Below, in pieces: positions 10,155 through 18,864 of a DNA stretch of 64,000 nt. The notes beneath the pieces were generated by a model. That model was not told the DNA's origin. It did no database searches and saw only the letters and a program-made list of their open reading frames with translations. Both the position numbers and the translations under genes were made by a program. Location of the stretch: positions 1,364,001 to 1,428,000 of the forward strand of contig JAEILZ010000007.1 in NCBI GenBank assembly GCA_018873225.1, read 5' to 3'. This DNA is from [Phialemoniopsis] sp. UDSM-2020. Taxonomy: Eukaryota; Ascomycota; Sordariomycetes; Thyridiales; Thyridiaceae. How positions within the stretch are numbered: position 1 is the first letter of the stretch; each line of letters begins with the position of its first letter.

Positions 10155-12605
10155 ATGTCGCGCAATAATTCCGTCGCCGCCGTCCAGGGCTTCTCGGTCT
10201 TCCAGCCCGCCCTTGGCGCCCAGCTGCAGTTCATGCCTGCTCTCGGCACCCAGGAGCTCGACACCTTGATCGACGCCTTCGTCCCTGGCCCCGCCTCCAT
10301 CAAGGAGAAGCGCGCCTCCATCTGCATGGACTTCTGCGACTTTGCCGCCCAGACCGGCGAGGCCTTCAAGTTCTACCCCGTCTTCGCTCCCTCGTTCGCC
10401 TCCGCCTCCACCGGCTCCCCCGCTAGCTCCAGCGCCATGTACGACTCGGGCTACGGATCCGGCTTCAACGTCTCTCCCGTCATCGCCGACGCCAACGCCT
10501 TTGGTGCCGCCTACGCCACTCCCTCTGCCTCCTCCTCTGCGTCCTTCACCCCCGCCCCTTCTAGCCAGCAGCAGCAGACCAAGTCCAAGTCCCGCAAGTC
10601 CGGCACTTCCTCTCGGTCCGCCTCTGACTTCTCTCACATTCCCGGCATGAAGATCATGACCAAGGACGGCCAGGACGTCACCAACTCTGCCACCCGCGGC
10701 TGCAAGACCAAGGAGCAGCGCGACCACGCCCACCTCATGAGGATCATCAAGGCCTGCGACGCCTGCCGGAGAAAGAAGGTCCGCTGCGAGCCCGGTCACA
10801 GGAAGCGCACTGCGTCTCAGGCACAAACACAGCCCGAGACCAAGCAGGCCAAGAAGTCCAAGAAGTCGGCTCCAGCAGCTCCACAGTTTCAGTCGTTCTC
10901 GGCTTCCCCCGACCTCTTTGCCGCTAGCTCGCTGTTTCCCATGGACGAGACCGTCGCCGTCCCGTCCGCAGAATTCCCGTCAGCAGAGTCCTTTGAGGAG
11001 TCCTGGGAGCAGTTTGTTGCCTTCGACCAGGAGCCCGTTGTCGCGCCCGACTACGACTTCTTCTTGGACATCGAGGGCCACTACTCCCCGAGCTCCGGCG
11101 CTTCTTCCTCGCCTTCGCAGTCCTTCACTCCAGGCCTGTCTACCGCAGCTTCGCTTGCCCCCGTGGACGTCCCCGAGTCGCTCGACCCGTATCGCGAGAA
11201 AGCCACTCTGCCCTACCTCAGCAACGGCGGCAGCCACGGCACCAACTACGTGGACTTCAACCTGTACTCGCCTGCTTCTAGCTTCCTGGACGAGGAGCCT
11301 CAGCAGCTTAGCAGCACGAGTACTTCTTCCAACAGCCCTGCGGACAACTACACCGCCCAATCTCAGTCCTCGCGTGACTACACTTACGCCTCTGCTAGCG
11401 ACATAGCCGGCGGCTACCACGTCGATAGAGCACCTGATATAGGTGGCTACGAGCATTCGTCATCGGGTGAATCGTCATCACTAGGCCAAGAAGGCCTGTC
11501 TGCGACGATCCAGCCCACGGGCATCTCATACGCCCGCGAGCAATCTCGTGCCCTGAACTCGGGCTCACTGCAATCTCGTGGTCTCCAGACCACATCTGTC
11601 ACGTCTGCGGCCGACAATGGTGGCATCACCCGCGTCGATCAGCTACAGGGCTACTATGACGGTCTCCCGACACCACCGCCACCGCAGCGAGTTCCCTGTG
11701 TAAGCATACCTGGCTCTGATATCTCTGTGCAGATACTGATTTGTCAAAAGGACTCCCGTGTACAACGACAAGTGACCCGCGACACCGTTGCTGGACAGCC
11801 CACGACTAGTGCCATCTCTGTGTCATCTCTTGCCGCACAAGACAACCACGACTTCTACAGCCACACCAGTGGCATAGAACGCCGTACAACGACAACGACA
11901 CAAGACCGCACACGCACATCAAGTGAGATTGACTCCGTTAGGACCACAGTCTACACACGTGCAAACGTCGAGTCCGCGACCGTCAATGCTGGCCAGAACG
12001 TGACATCGTCACAGCCACTGGCCCGTAACGAGACAGTCATGCCAAGGAAGGCACTGACTACTCGGTCCACCGCCCACTCATCCCTTGAGAAACCATCCGC
12101 GCTTGCGGCCATGGTGGGCAAGAATGCTACTCAGGCCAGCGAAGCTGCTCGTCCTGAGAGCCACTGCTCTGTTGTGTCCAACGGCGAGCAATCAAGCAGT
12201 GCCGACAAAGCCAGAAGCTCCGTGTCAGTCACGAAGACCTTCACGGCGTCGTCGGCATATGCGACAACCACGTCAGCAGGCGCACTGTTGGAGTTCTCCA
12301 ACGTCGCTGCAATTGGCTTTATCTCTATCCTCCCACTAGCCATCCTGGCGCTACACTCACAAGTACTACAGCAGACAGCCGCATCACCCTTCGGGGTGCT
12401 GTCGTCGATGGCCGTGCTGTTCGCAGCCCTGGCCACATCGTCATCGTCACCAGCCTCATCGTCTTCAACTCGAGTACGCACAAGGAATTTCTGGGAGAAA
12501 TCCTGGACGAGATTGTCCGGATCATCTTCGAATCAGGAACCTTGCTGCTCTCGATGTGCATCACCGCACTCGGTACTGCGACACGCGGTCGCGGTCATGG
12601 TGTGA
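10155..12605 (+). CDS. Half zinc-cluster protein with C-terminal hydrophobic segments
   Basis: A single open frame (816 aa from ATG 10155; a longer non-ATG extension to 10026 is ignored). The N-terminal 100 residues are ordered and non-repetitive. Residues about 197-218 read IIKACDACRRKKVRCEPGHRKR: a C-x2-C-x6-C half cluster followed by a basic patch, with no second cysteine triplet. The middle is Ser/Thr/Pro/Gln-rich, typical of activation regions. Two hydrophobic stretches near residues 715-765 (AIGFISILPLAILAL; GVLSSMAVLFAALA) suggest membrane association. From about 12440 the better coding signal moves to another frame, so the annotated tail may be wrong. The strong codon bias of the first 1.2 kb marks it as well expressed. 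The likely role is DNA binding, possibly membrane-tethered; both are inferences. Confidence 0.65.
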   Translation: MSRNNSVAAVQGFSVFQPALGAQLQFMPALGTQELDTLIDAFVPGPASIKEKRASICMDFCDFAAQTGEAFKFYPVFAPSFASASTGSPASSSAMYDSGYGSGFNVSPVIADANAFGAAYATPSASSSASFTPAPSSQQQQTKSKSRKSGTSSRSASDFSHIPGMKIMTKDGQDVTNSATRGCKTKEQRDHAHLMRIIKACDACRRKKVRCEPGHRKRTASQAQTQPETKQAKKSKKSAPAAPQFQSFSASPDLFAASSLFPMDETVAVPSAEFPSAESFEESWEQFVAFDQEPVVAPDYDFFLDIEGHYSPSSGASSSPSQSFTPGLSTAASLAPVDVPESLDPYREKATLPYLSNGGSHGTNYVDFNLYSPASSFLDEEPQQLSSTSTSSNSPADNYTAQSQSSRDYTYASASDIAGGYHVDRAPDIGGYEHSSSGESSSLGQEGLSATIQPTGISYAREQSRALNSGSLQSRGLQTTSVTSAADNGGITRVDQLQGYYDGLPTPPPPQRVPCVSIPGSDISVQILICQKDSRVQRQVTRDTVAGQPTTSAISVSSLAAQDNHDFYSHTSGIERRTTTTTQDRTRTSSEIDSVRTTVYTRANVESATVNAGQNVTSSQPLARNETVMPRKALTTRSTAHSSLEKPSALAAMVGKNATQASEAARPESHCSVVSNGEQSSSADKARSSVSVTKTFTASSAYATTTSAGALLEFSNVAAIGFISILPLAILALHSQVLQQTAASPFGVLSSMAVLFAALATSSSSPASSSSTRVRTRNFWEKSWTRLSGSSSNQEPCCSRCASPHSVLRHAVAVMV

Positions 12606-13629
12606 TTGATTCAACGGCAACCGCCGTCTTGAAGTCATGGCTCTTACGATGTATGCTGTCTTGTTATTGTACTTTGTTGATTATTAGCGCATGATACCCC
12701 CTCTTAGATAGAAACCTTCATATTTGGATGCGCTGTTCCTTGAACCCACGGGTTGGGGAGTGGTGTGGATACGAGCTGGCGAAGGGGTTTTCTGGTCAAG
12801 ACGAGTTTTTTGGACCGGATCTACGATGTCTCTTTGGTTTTTGCGTATATAGAAGATATCTAGCAATACAGAACACCCCTTGGCTGCGGAACTACTGTTG
12901 TCTACTTGAAATGGTGATCGTGAGATATGCTGTTGTAGGACGTGGTGGCTGTGTTTCCGGTTGATCTTCAATGCTGAGGTTGCTCTCAGTGGGTCTAGGT
13001 CGCTAGCTTTGGTGCTGGGGAAGCTTCGAATTGCCCAATCGTAGGCCTGCATAGGTGCCAAAGAAGCTAAATTGGTGGGACCCAGACGCGGTAAAGTGAT
13101 ATCAAAGCTTTGGAAAATCTCATTTTCATCCTGATGAGCATGAATGAAATCCGTACCTCGACCTGCATCTCTATCATCATTTCGCATTAAAAGCAATTTT
13201 CATGTCATTTATAGTTCTGTGTGCATACAGACACCACCGAACGAAATTACTTGGATACCCACTGGATGAAAACGTGCTGAAGTAGAGAGTGATTGTTGGG
13301 TGTTGGGACGAGAGAAGGAGTCTCATTTTGCTCGCCTGAATTGGCGCGGGTTCACGAACGAACGGCAGACCGGCGATAAAAGCACATGTTACAGAAGGTG
13401 GAGTGAGAAGAGAGTAAAGAAGGACAGTCAGAGGGGAGTCATTGAGGGTACATGCAGTGGTGCTGCTGTATCACAAACTGACTGGTTTTACTGTGCTGAG
13501 GAGACAGTTGGTGTGAAGGGTGGATTGTGAGCTTGCTTGGTGTGATTGTGTGGATTGGCGATTCGGGTGAAGGAGTCAATAGGCGCACAGTCACTCCCTG
13601 AGGAGTGACAAGCAGGTGAAGCAGCCGTC
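12606..13629. other. Intergenic region
   Basis: About 1 kb between the half-cluster gene and the deaminase. A minus frame at 12684-13196 has no recognisable motif and is probably chance. I see no repeats or RNA genes. Confidence 0.5.
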
Positions 13630-15867
13630 ATGGCGTCTTCCCCCGGGGAGCAGGTGCCCCAGGCGGCCGGCAGGAGGAGGGAGGACGAAAACGTCGTCAC
13701 CCGCCTGCTGCGCAACCTCGTCGCCTTTTTCACCTCGCTCCTGCACGCCCTGTTCAGATCCCCCTCAGAACCTACTTCTTCTTCTTCATCTGGACCTCAG
13801 GATTCTTCCACCACTTTTTCTGGGACAAATAAGAACAACAACAAAGCCGCTCATCGTCAACAAGACGGCGGCGACAAAGACGACATCGACCTCGAGCAAG
13901 GTCGACGACCTACATCACTACTACCGCCAATACAGCAGCACTACCTGAGCATCGACATGGCTGCGACGAGACAGTACCCGCAGCAGGCGCCGGCTCACGC
14001 GGTGGCCATCCCCAGGATGCCCCCCGGCTTGGTCAGCAATGGTCATGGTCCTGGAGGAGTAGTCGCGAACAAGGAGAATCTGAAGGGCGACGGAAAGCAA
14101 AAGCCTCAACAGCAACAACCGGCGCAGCTGGCCAAGGGCGTTCAGAGCCTGCGCATCGACGACGACAGACAGCAGCACGACGAGCTGCCGCAGACGCTGC
14201 CTCCTGTCTCGGCTACGGCGACGACGGACACCCGCAACGGAGCGGCCGTCAAGAAGGTTGAGGAGCTCGACCCGGTTCTAGAGGCGGCCAAGGTTGTGCA
14301 CAGGGGCTTCATGCATGAGGCACTGGAGATGGTGAGTTCTTGTTTTTCTCTTTGCGATGTCTACACTATCATGGTTTCCTGTCATTGTTTGCTCACTGTT
14401 CACTTTTCACTCGCCTTGGAATTCTGCGACTTTGATGCAGGACAAGACTCCATACAAAGAGGCGTGCAGCATGATGGATGGGTCCGCCCTGCAAGATCTG
14501 AAGAAAGTCGTTGGAGCCCCAGTATCTCTTTGTGTCACTGGATATGCTGGGGCCCTTCTACTTGCGGCGCGGACAGCGGTACTCGCCTTGTCTGCTTCAT
14601 CCTCGTCACTCCACCGGTGTGGGCCCGCGTGTCACTGCACCGTTGTTTGTGTACCGATAGGAGATCCAGGCCCTGCTAGACAGGCACCCAGCCGGCTTGC
14701 TTATCATGAAACATTAAAGTCATGTCGCTAACACAACCTCGCAAACAGGCCCGCCTCGCCCTCCGCACCAACGAGACGCCCGTCGGCTGCGTACTCGTCT
14801 ACAAGGACCGCATCATAGCCAAGGGCATGAACGCCACAAATGTCACCCGCAACGGCACCCGCCACGCCGAGCTCATGGCGATCTCGGCCCTCATGTCCTA
14901 CTCGCCCGCCTCGGACACGGAGCGCGCCCCGCCTTTGACTTCCACGGTCCCGGACCAGCAGCACTGGGGCGACGTCGACCCGCGCGACGGGCACCTGTAC
15001 CCCTACGGCCAGAAGCTCCACCCGGCGCCGCGCGTCTCGAGGGATATCATCTCGGAGTGCGTGCTCTACGTCACGGTCGAGCCGTGCGTCATGTGCGCCT
15101 CGCTGCTGCGCCAGCTGCGCATCAAGAAGGTCTATTTCGGCGCCGTCAACGACAAGTTTGGCGGCACGGGCGGCGTCTTTCGCATCCACAAGAACTCGAC
15201 GCCGCTTCCCATCCCGACGGAGCCCGTGCCGCGCCCGGTCGACATTCATGTCACGCGCCCGCCACTGGCGCCCAAGGCCAACTACGTCAACGGCCAGCCG
15301 CGCGACTCGTTCAGTAGTGATGGAAGTAGAAACGCCAATGGCGGAGCGGAGGGCAACAGCAACGGCGACCAGGTCGCCGCCCAGCAGGCAGCGCAGCCCC
15401 CGCCCCCGCCCCCGCCCATCACGGCCATCGCCGAGGGCACGGTACCCGGCGCGGACCTCGAGGGCGACGGCGGCAACGTCGAGCTCGGGTACGACGTCGA
15501 GGGCGGCTGGGGCCGCGACGAGGCCGTCAACCTGCTGCGGCAGTTTTACGTGCAGGAGAATGGCAGGGCCCCGGTGCCCCGGAAGAAGGAAGGTCGGGCG
15601 GCGCGGCTCGCTGCCATGATGGAGAAGGAGGGCCTGTCGACCGAGGGGATGAGCCTGGTGCTCAGCAACACGAGCAGCAGGGAGGAGGAGGGTGGCGACA
15701 GCAACAAGGAGGGTGGTGCGCAGGATGGCGGTGAGGTTGAGACGAATGGAGCTGAGCCGGAGCCGGAGCTGGTGCCCTCGGCCGAGGTGCAGGCTACCAG
15801 CCGGGAGGAGATGTCGCCCGGCGGCGGCGGTGCCAAGGCGAGCGGACGGGTGGACGGCGGGGACTAG
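13630..15867 (+). CDS. tad2: tRNA-specific adenosine-34 deaminase catalytic subunit, Tad2-like
   Basis: Exons 13630-14331 and 14749-15867 (606 aa), joined in phase 0 through an unusually long 417-base intron (GTGAGT...AACAG). The splice restores the conserved MHEALEMARLALRTNETPVG start of the deaminase fold. Zinc and catalytic residues are visible: H273-A-E275 (RHAELMA) and P346-C347-x2-C350 (EPCVMC), followed by IKKVYFGAVNDKFGGTGGV. The family deaminates A34 to inosine in tRNA anticodons as a Tad2-Tad3 heterodimer; the intact HAE marks this as the catalytic subunit. The first ~230 residues are a low-complexity extension, and the C-terminal ~190 residues include a polyproline tract (bases 15397-15417) and an acidic tail, so the protein is over twice the size of yeast Tad2. 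Start ATG 13630 is the first in frame. Confidence 0.9.
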
Positions 15868-16536
15868 GTGTCTTCTGGCCGTGGCGGGTTGGTTCGGCCT
15901 CGGCCTGTTGTGAGGCTGCCTTTTCAGAGACAGCCGGCGTATTGACCACACGAGGTCTTGGGTGGTTTTAGGGAGGCCGGTGATGGTGTGATACGGGTGG
16001 AGAGAGTGCTCTGGTGAGAAATCCGGGCATGCTGCTCCGAACAAGGGCGGCTTATTTGTATCGTTTTGAATCGCACGGAGGAGCTTGCGGTATTCCGATG
16101 AGCTTCTGAGCATTTGCTACGCCCATTCTTCATTGTAGATCTGGGCCGACCGGTGCTGACATGGTGCCGGATGAGGAGCTTGGTGATTGGGCAAGGGACG
16201 GCCACGGACAAAATTGGTGATCGAGAGACATCTGAAAGATGGGATTGCATGAGATACCACGGTCTAGAAGTCTAGAAACTTGTTGGCTTGTATTAATAGA
16301 CTAAGCATCATTTTCCACAGTGGTGTCCTTGGACATTGAGCTGGTGATCTTGCGCTTTGTGTCGCAGTAATTCTGTTCGTGCTGAGGACTACGATGGGAA
16401 CGGGGGCAAGTGGCATGGCGTGGTCAATGATGACAGCTAAGAAAAGCGGACATCTAAGCACTGAGGTCTATTGAGATGACAAGGTGAGTTCTTGCTGGCG
16501 AATTCTGTATCCTGATTCTGATGAAACATCATGAAG
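15868..16536. other. 3' intergenic region
   Basis: Convergent 3' ends of the deaminase (plus) and caspase-like gene (minus) face each other here. No motif-bearing frame, repeat or RNA gene was seen. Confidence 0.5.
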
Positions 16537-18480
16537 CTATGCATGCTTGTAGACAGTTCGTATGGGAAAGCTGTATGCAGCCCATTCCTCGCGCACACCT
16601 GACAAGACACTTGCCCTTTTACTCGTACTTGGGTAGCCTGTGTCGCCAATCATTGGAAGTTCTAACAAATCGAAGGATGTGGGACGAGATGTGACAAAGA
16701 CCTTTATGGTGTCGTCGCATTCATGTCTGCCTGCCCTCAGTACTTCGTCCGGAACGGTCGTACCCAGCCTCTTTCCTGGCGTTGTCGAATGGGGAGCTAC
16801 CACCGAATACGTTCCGTAATCGATACTCTGTATCTGCCAGCAAGGACCCAAGTCAAAAAGAAAGACGTACAGGTCGTTGTCACTCTTATTTTCAATCTGT
16901 AACTTGAAAGTCCATCTTGTGGTGTGTTCCACTTCGATCTTGTCTCCTGGACTGTAAACTTGTCCGGAGCGGCTCGTTATCTGGACTTTGATAGAGTTCT
17001 GAAAGTCAACACCGCACCTGGCATTGGAAAGATCCTTGACTATCCGGTAGCTTGCCAGATGCTCTAGGATATCAACCACAGAGGTAATATCTGTTTGTGA
17101 TTGAGGCTCTGTAGGCAGAAAGATGTCCATGCTGGATTCGTCTCGAATAGTATACCCTCCATCATTATTTGACGACACATGAAACGCGCAAGGCACTAAG
17201 TTCTCGCTTGTGTGACAGTCCATTGATCGCGTGTGCAGGACCGACTGCCAGTCATGTAAGCGAGGGAGGTTGGACGCCAACTGCACCGGGTATCTTCGCA
17301 GCTTCAGTCTGCTGAGGCTTTTCGCAACCCAAACGGTTCTGACTTGAGCTGTCTCTGAATTCAGCCAATCGAGCTTGGCTGTGAGTGGCCCCGTACTAAC
17401 AACATTAGCTGTCGCCGTCACCGTCTCTGTCGAGGTTGTGGGTTGTTCTTCGGCTGCCTTGAGCGAGTACAAGGCAAATTCATCTCCGTCGCAAATCCCA
17501 TGCGCTTGACCAGCTTGAAGCTCAAGACTTCCATCTTTTCTGGCGACTACCGGGACTGTTATCGAGACGATTTGAGCCGTCGCCGACCCGAAGAAGGCCT
17601 GTTCCTTGTTGCCGTAGAAGACAGGATGCTGGGGTAAGAGAGCTCGGCGAAACTTGGCGCGAAGCCGATCATATATAACACGGTGCCTCTGATTGAGTCC
17701 GTTGCATCTGTACAAGGTCTCACGGAGGAAATAGGAGAGCGCCCCATGTCTCTGACCGTTGAAGCTGGGCTCGATCGCTATCTCGTGTGGTCCGCACGCA
17801 GCCAGGGCTGCGTAGCCATTCGGGTTCACAAGCCACTCGAGCATCAGAGACGCATCCCGATTGCCAGATGAAGTGTCGTTATGATCGTCAAGGCGGCCGT
17901 CATCATCTGGGGGGAATTTTGATTCGATCTCCCGGTCGTACTGCACGCATCGGACTTTCTGGTCAGGGTCGCGAAGGAGACTCGCGGAGAAGCAGCAGTC
18001 GAGCACCAAGGTCACCGCCGCCTCCTTGTCGACCAAGGCCTTCAACAAACGTGCTAATGTCGCGCCGTAGAGATATCTGGTGCTTCGACGGTCTTCGTCT
18101 AGGAGTACCAGGGCCAAGTGGGCCTTCGGCCTGCCACGCACGTCTTGATGTGACGGCTGCCTGGTGCCGTGGCCGGAAAAATGAATGTAGATACGATCCC
18201 CGGCTGCGGCAAGCGAGGTGATTCTCTCGAGTGCTGACACGATATTCTTATACGTTGGGTCATGTTCCGGAGCTTCTGGCGAACCGCCTGTGGACCGCTC
18301 AGATCCAGCAACACCGGCTGCGTGTGCAGTGAATGCCTCGACATGGACCGCAACCATCACCGTCTCGAGACAGGCCTTGATCGCTTGCACGTCTCGTACA
18401 CATCCCTGCAGTGGCTGATCCGGGTGGGCGTCGATACCTATCAGGATCGCGTAATAGCTTGGAGGGCGCGTTTTCTCCAT
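16537..18480 (-). CDS. Caspase-fold (peptidase C14-like) protein with C-terminal beta-rich domain
   Basis: A single open frame of 647 aa starting at ATG 18480. The N-terminal ~300 residues form a caspase-like domain: YYAILIGIDAHPDQPLQGCVRD, then IYIHFSGHGTR with catalytic His104, then TLVLDCCFSAS with catalytic Cys163, and a later GYAALAACGPHEIA strand with a self-contained YFLRETLY segment. This matches the metacaspase/C14 family in filamentous fungi, which cut after basic residues and are tied to cell death or stress. The remaining ~340 residues contain KIEVEHTTRWTFKLQIENKS and LYVFLFDLGPCW, resembling the DUF4384-like beta domain that often trails fungal caspase domains. It lies 384 bases downstream of the TPR-CHAT gene on the same strand. 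It has neither the polyQ/proline prodomain of type I metacaspases nor transmembrane segments. Confidence 0.9.
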   Translation of the reverse strand: MEKTRPPSYYAILIGIDAHPDQPLQGCVRDVQAIKACLETVMVAVHVEAFTAHAAGVAGSERSTGGSPEAPEHDPTYKNIVSALERITSLAAAGDRIYIHFSGHGTRQPSHQDVRGRPKAHLALVLLDEDRRSTRYLYGATLARLLKALVDKEAAVTLVLDCCFSASLLRDPDQKVRCVQYDREIESKFPPDDDGRLDDHNDTSSGNRDASLMLEWLVNPNGYAALAACGPHEIAIEPSFNGQRHGALSYFLRETLYRCNGLNQRHRVIYDRLRAKFRRALLPQHPVFYGNKEQAFFGSATAQIVSITVPVVARKDGSLELQAGQAHGICDGDEFALYSLKAAEEQPTTSTETVTATANVVSTGPLTAKLDWLNSETAQVRTVWVAKSLSRLKLRRYPVQLASNLPRLHDWQSVLHTRSMDCHTSENLVPCAFHVSSNNDGGYTIRDESSMDIFLPTEPQSQTDITSVVDILEHLASYRIVKDLSNARCGVDFQNSIKVQITSRSGQVYSPGDKIEVEHTTRWTFKLQIENKSDNDLYVFLFDLGPCWQIQSIDYGTYSVVAPHSTTPGKRLGTTVPDEVLRAGRHECDDTIKVFVTSRPTSFDLLELPMIGDTGYPSTSKRASVLSGVREEWAAYSFPIRTVYKHA

Positions 18481-18864
18481 TAGTGTATATATCGAGTGAG
18501 TGTAGGTGAGAGTGCGCTATGACAGCAAGCACAGCACGAGGAGGGCGTGATGTTTGTGGTATGATGTGATCAGTGGCCAAGTGCAGCCAAGGCACGAGGC
18601 ATTCAAAGATTGCAAGGCGAGCAGGTGAGGCTGCACTGAACGATTGGTTGCGGGTTCTCGTAGATTTGCAGGACGAGGCTAAAGTCGACCACATGTAGCA
18701 AGCAAATCAGGGATGCAGCATCTAGCACGGTCCAGGCAAAAGGGTTCGCAGTACAGAGGCGCGTATGCACGTACAGGCAGGTACTTGAGGTTCTGAGGTT
18801 AAGCATGCTTAGCAAACTGATTATTTAGTCTACCGAAACCTTGTGGACCGGGGGAAGCTCGCAT
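18481..18864. other. Spacer between CHAT and caspase-like genes
   Basis: 384 bases containing the promoter of the caspase-like gene and the 3' end of the TPR-CHAT gene. A tatatcgagtgag stretch near 18487 lies just upstream of the caspase start. No coding signal. Confidence 0.5.

Noticed and set aside
9972..10826. 284-codon antisense Gly-rich frame
   Set aside because: Composition shadow opposite the codon-biased half-cluster gene; no domain.
12684..13196. 170-codon minus frame
   Set aside because: No homology recognised; likely 3' untranslated or intergenic chance frame.
14728..16113. 461-codon antisense frame over the Tad2 gene
   Set aside because: Arg/Ala/Leu-rich shadow of a GC-rich coding strand; the plus strand carries the clear deaminase motifs.
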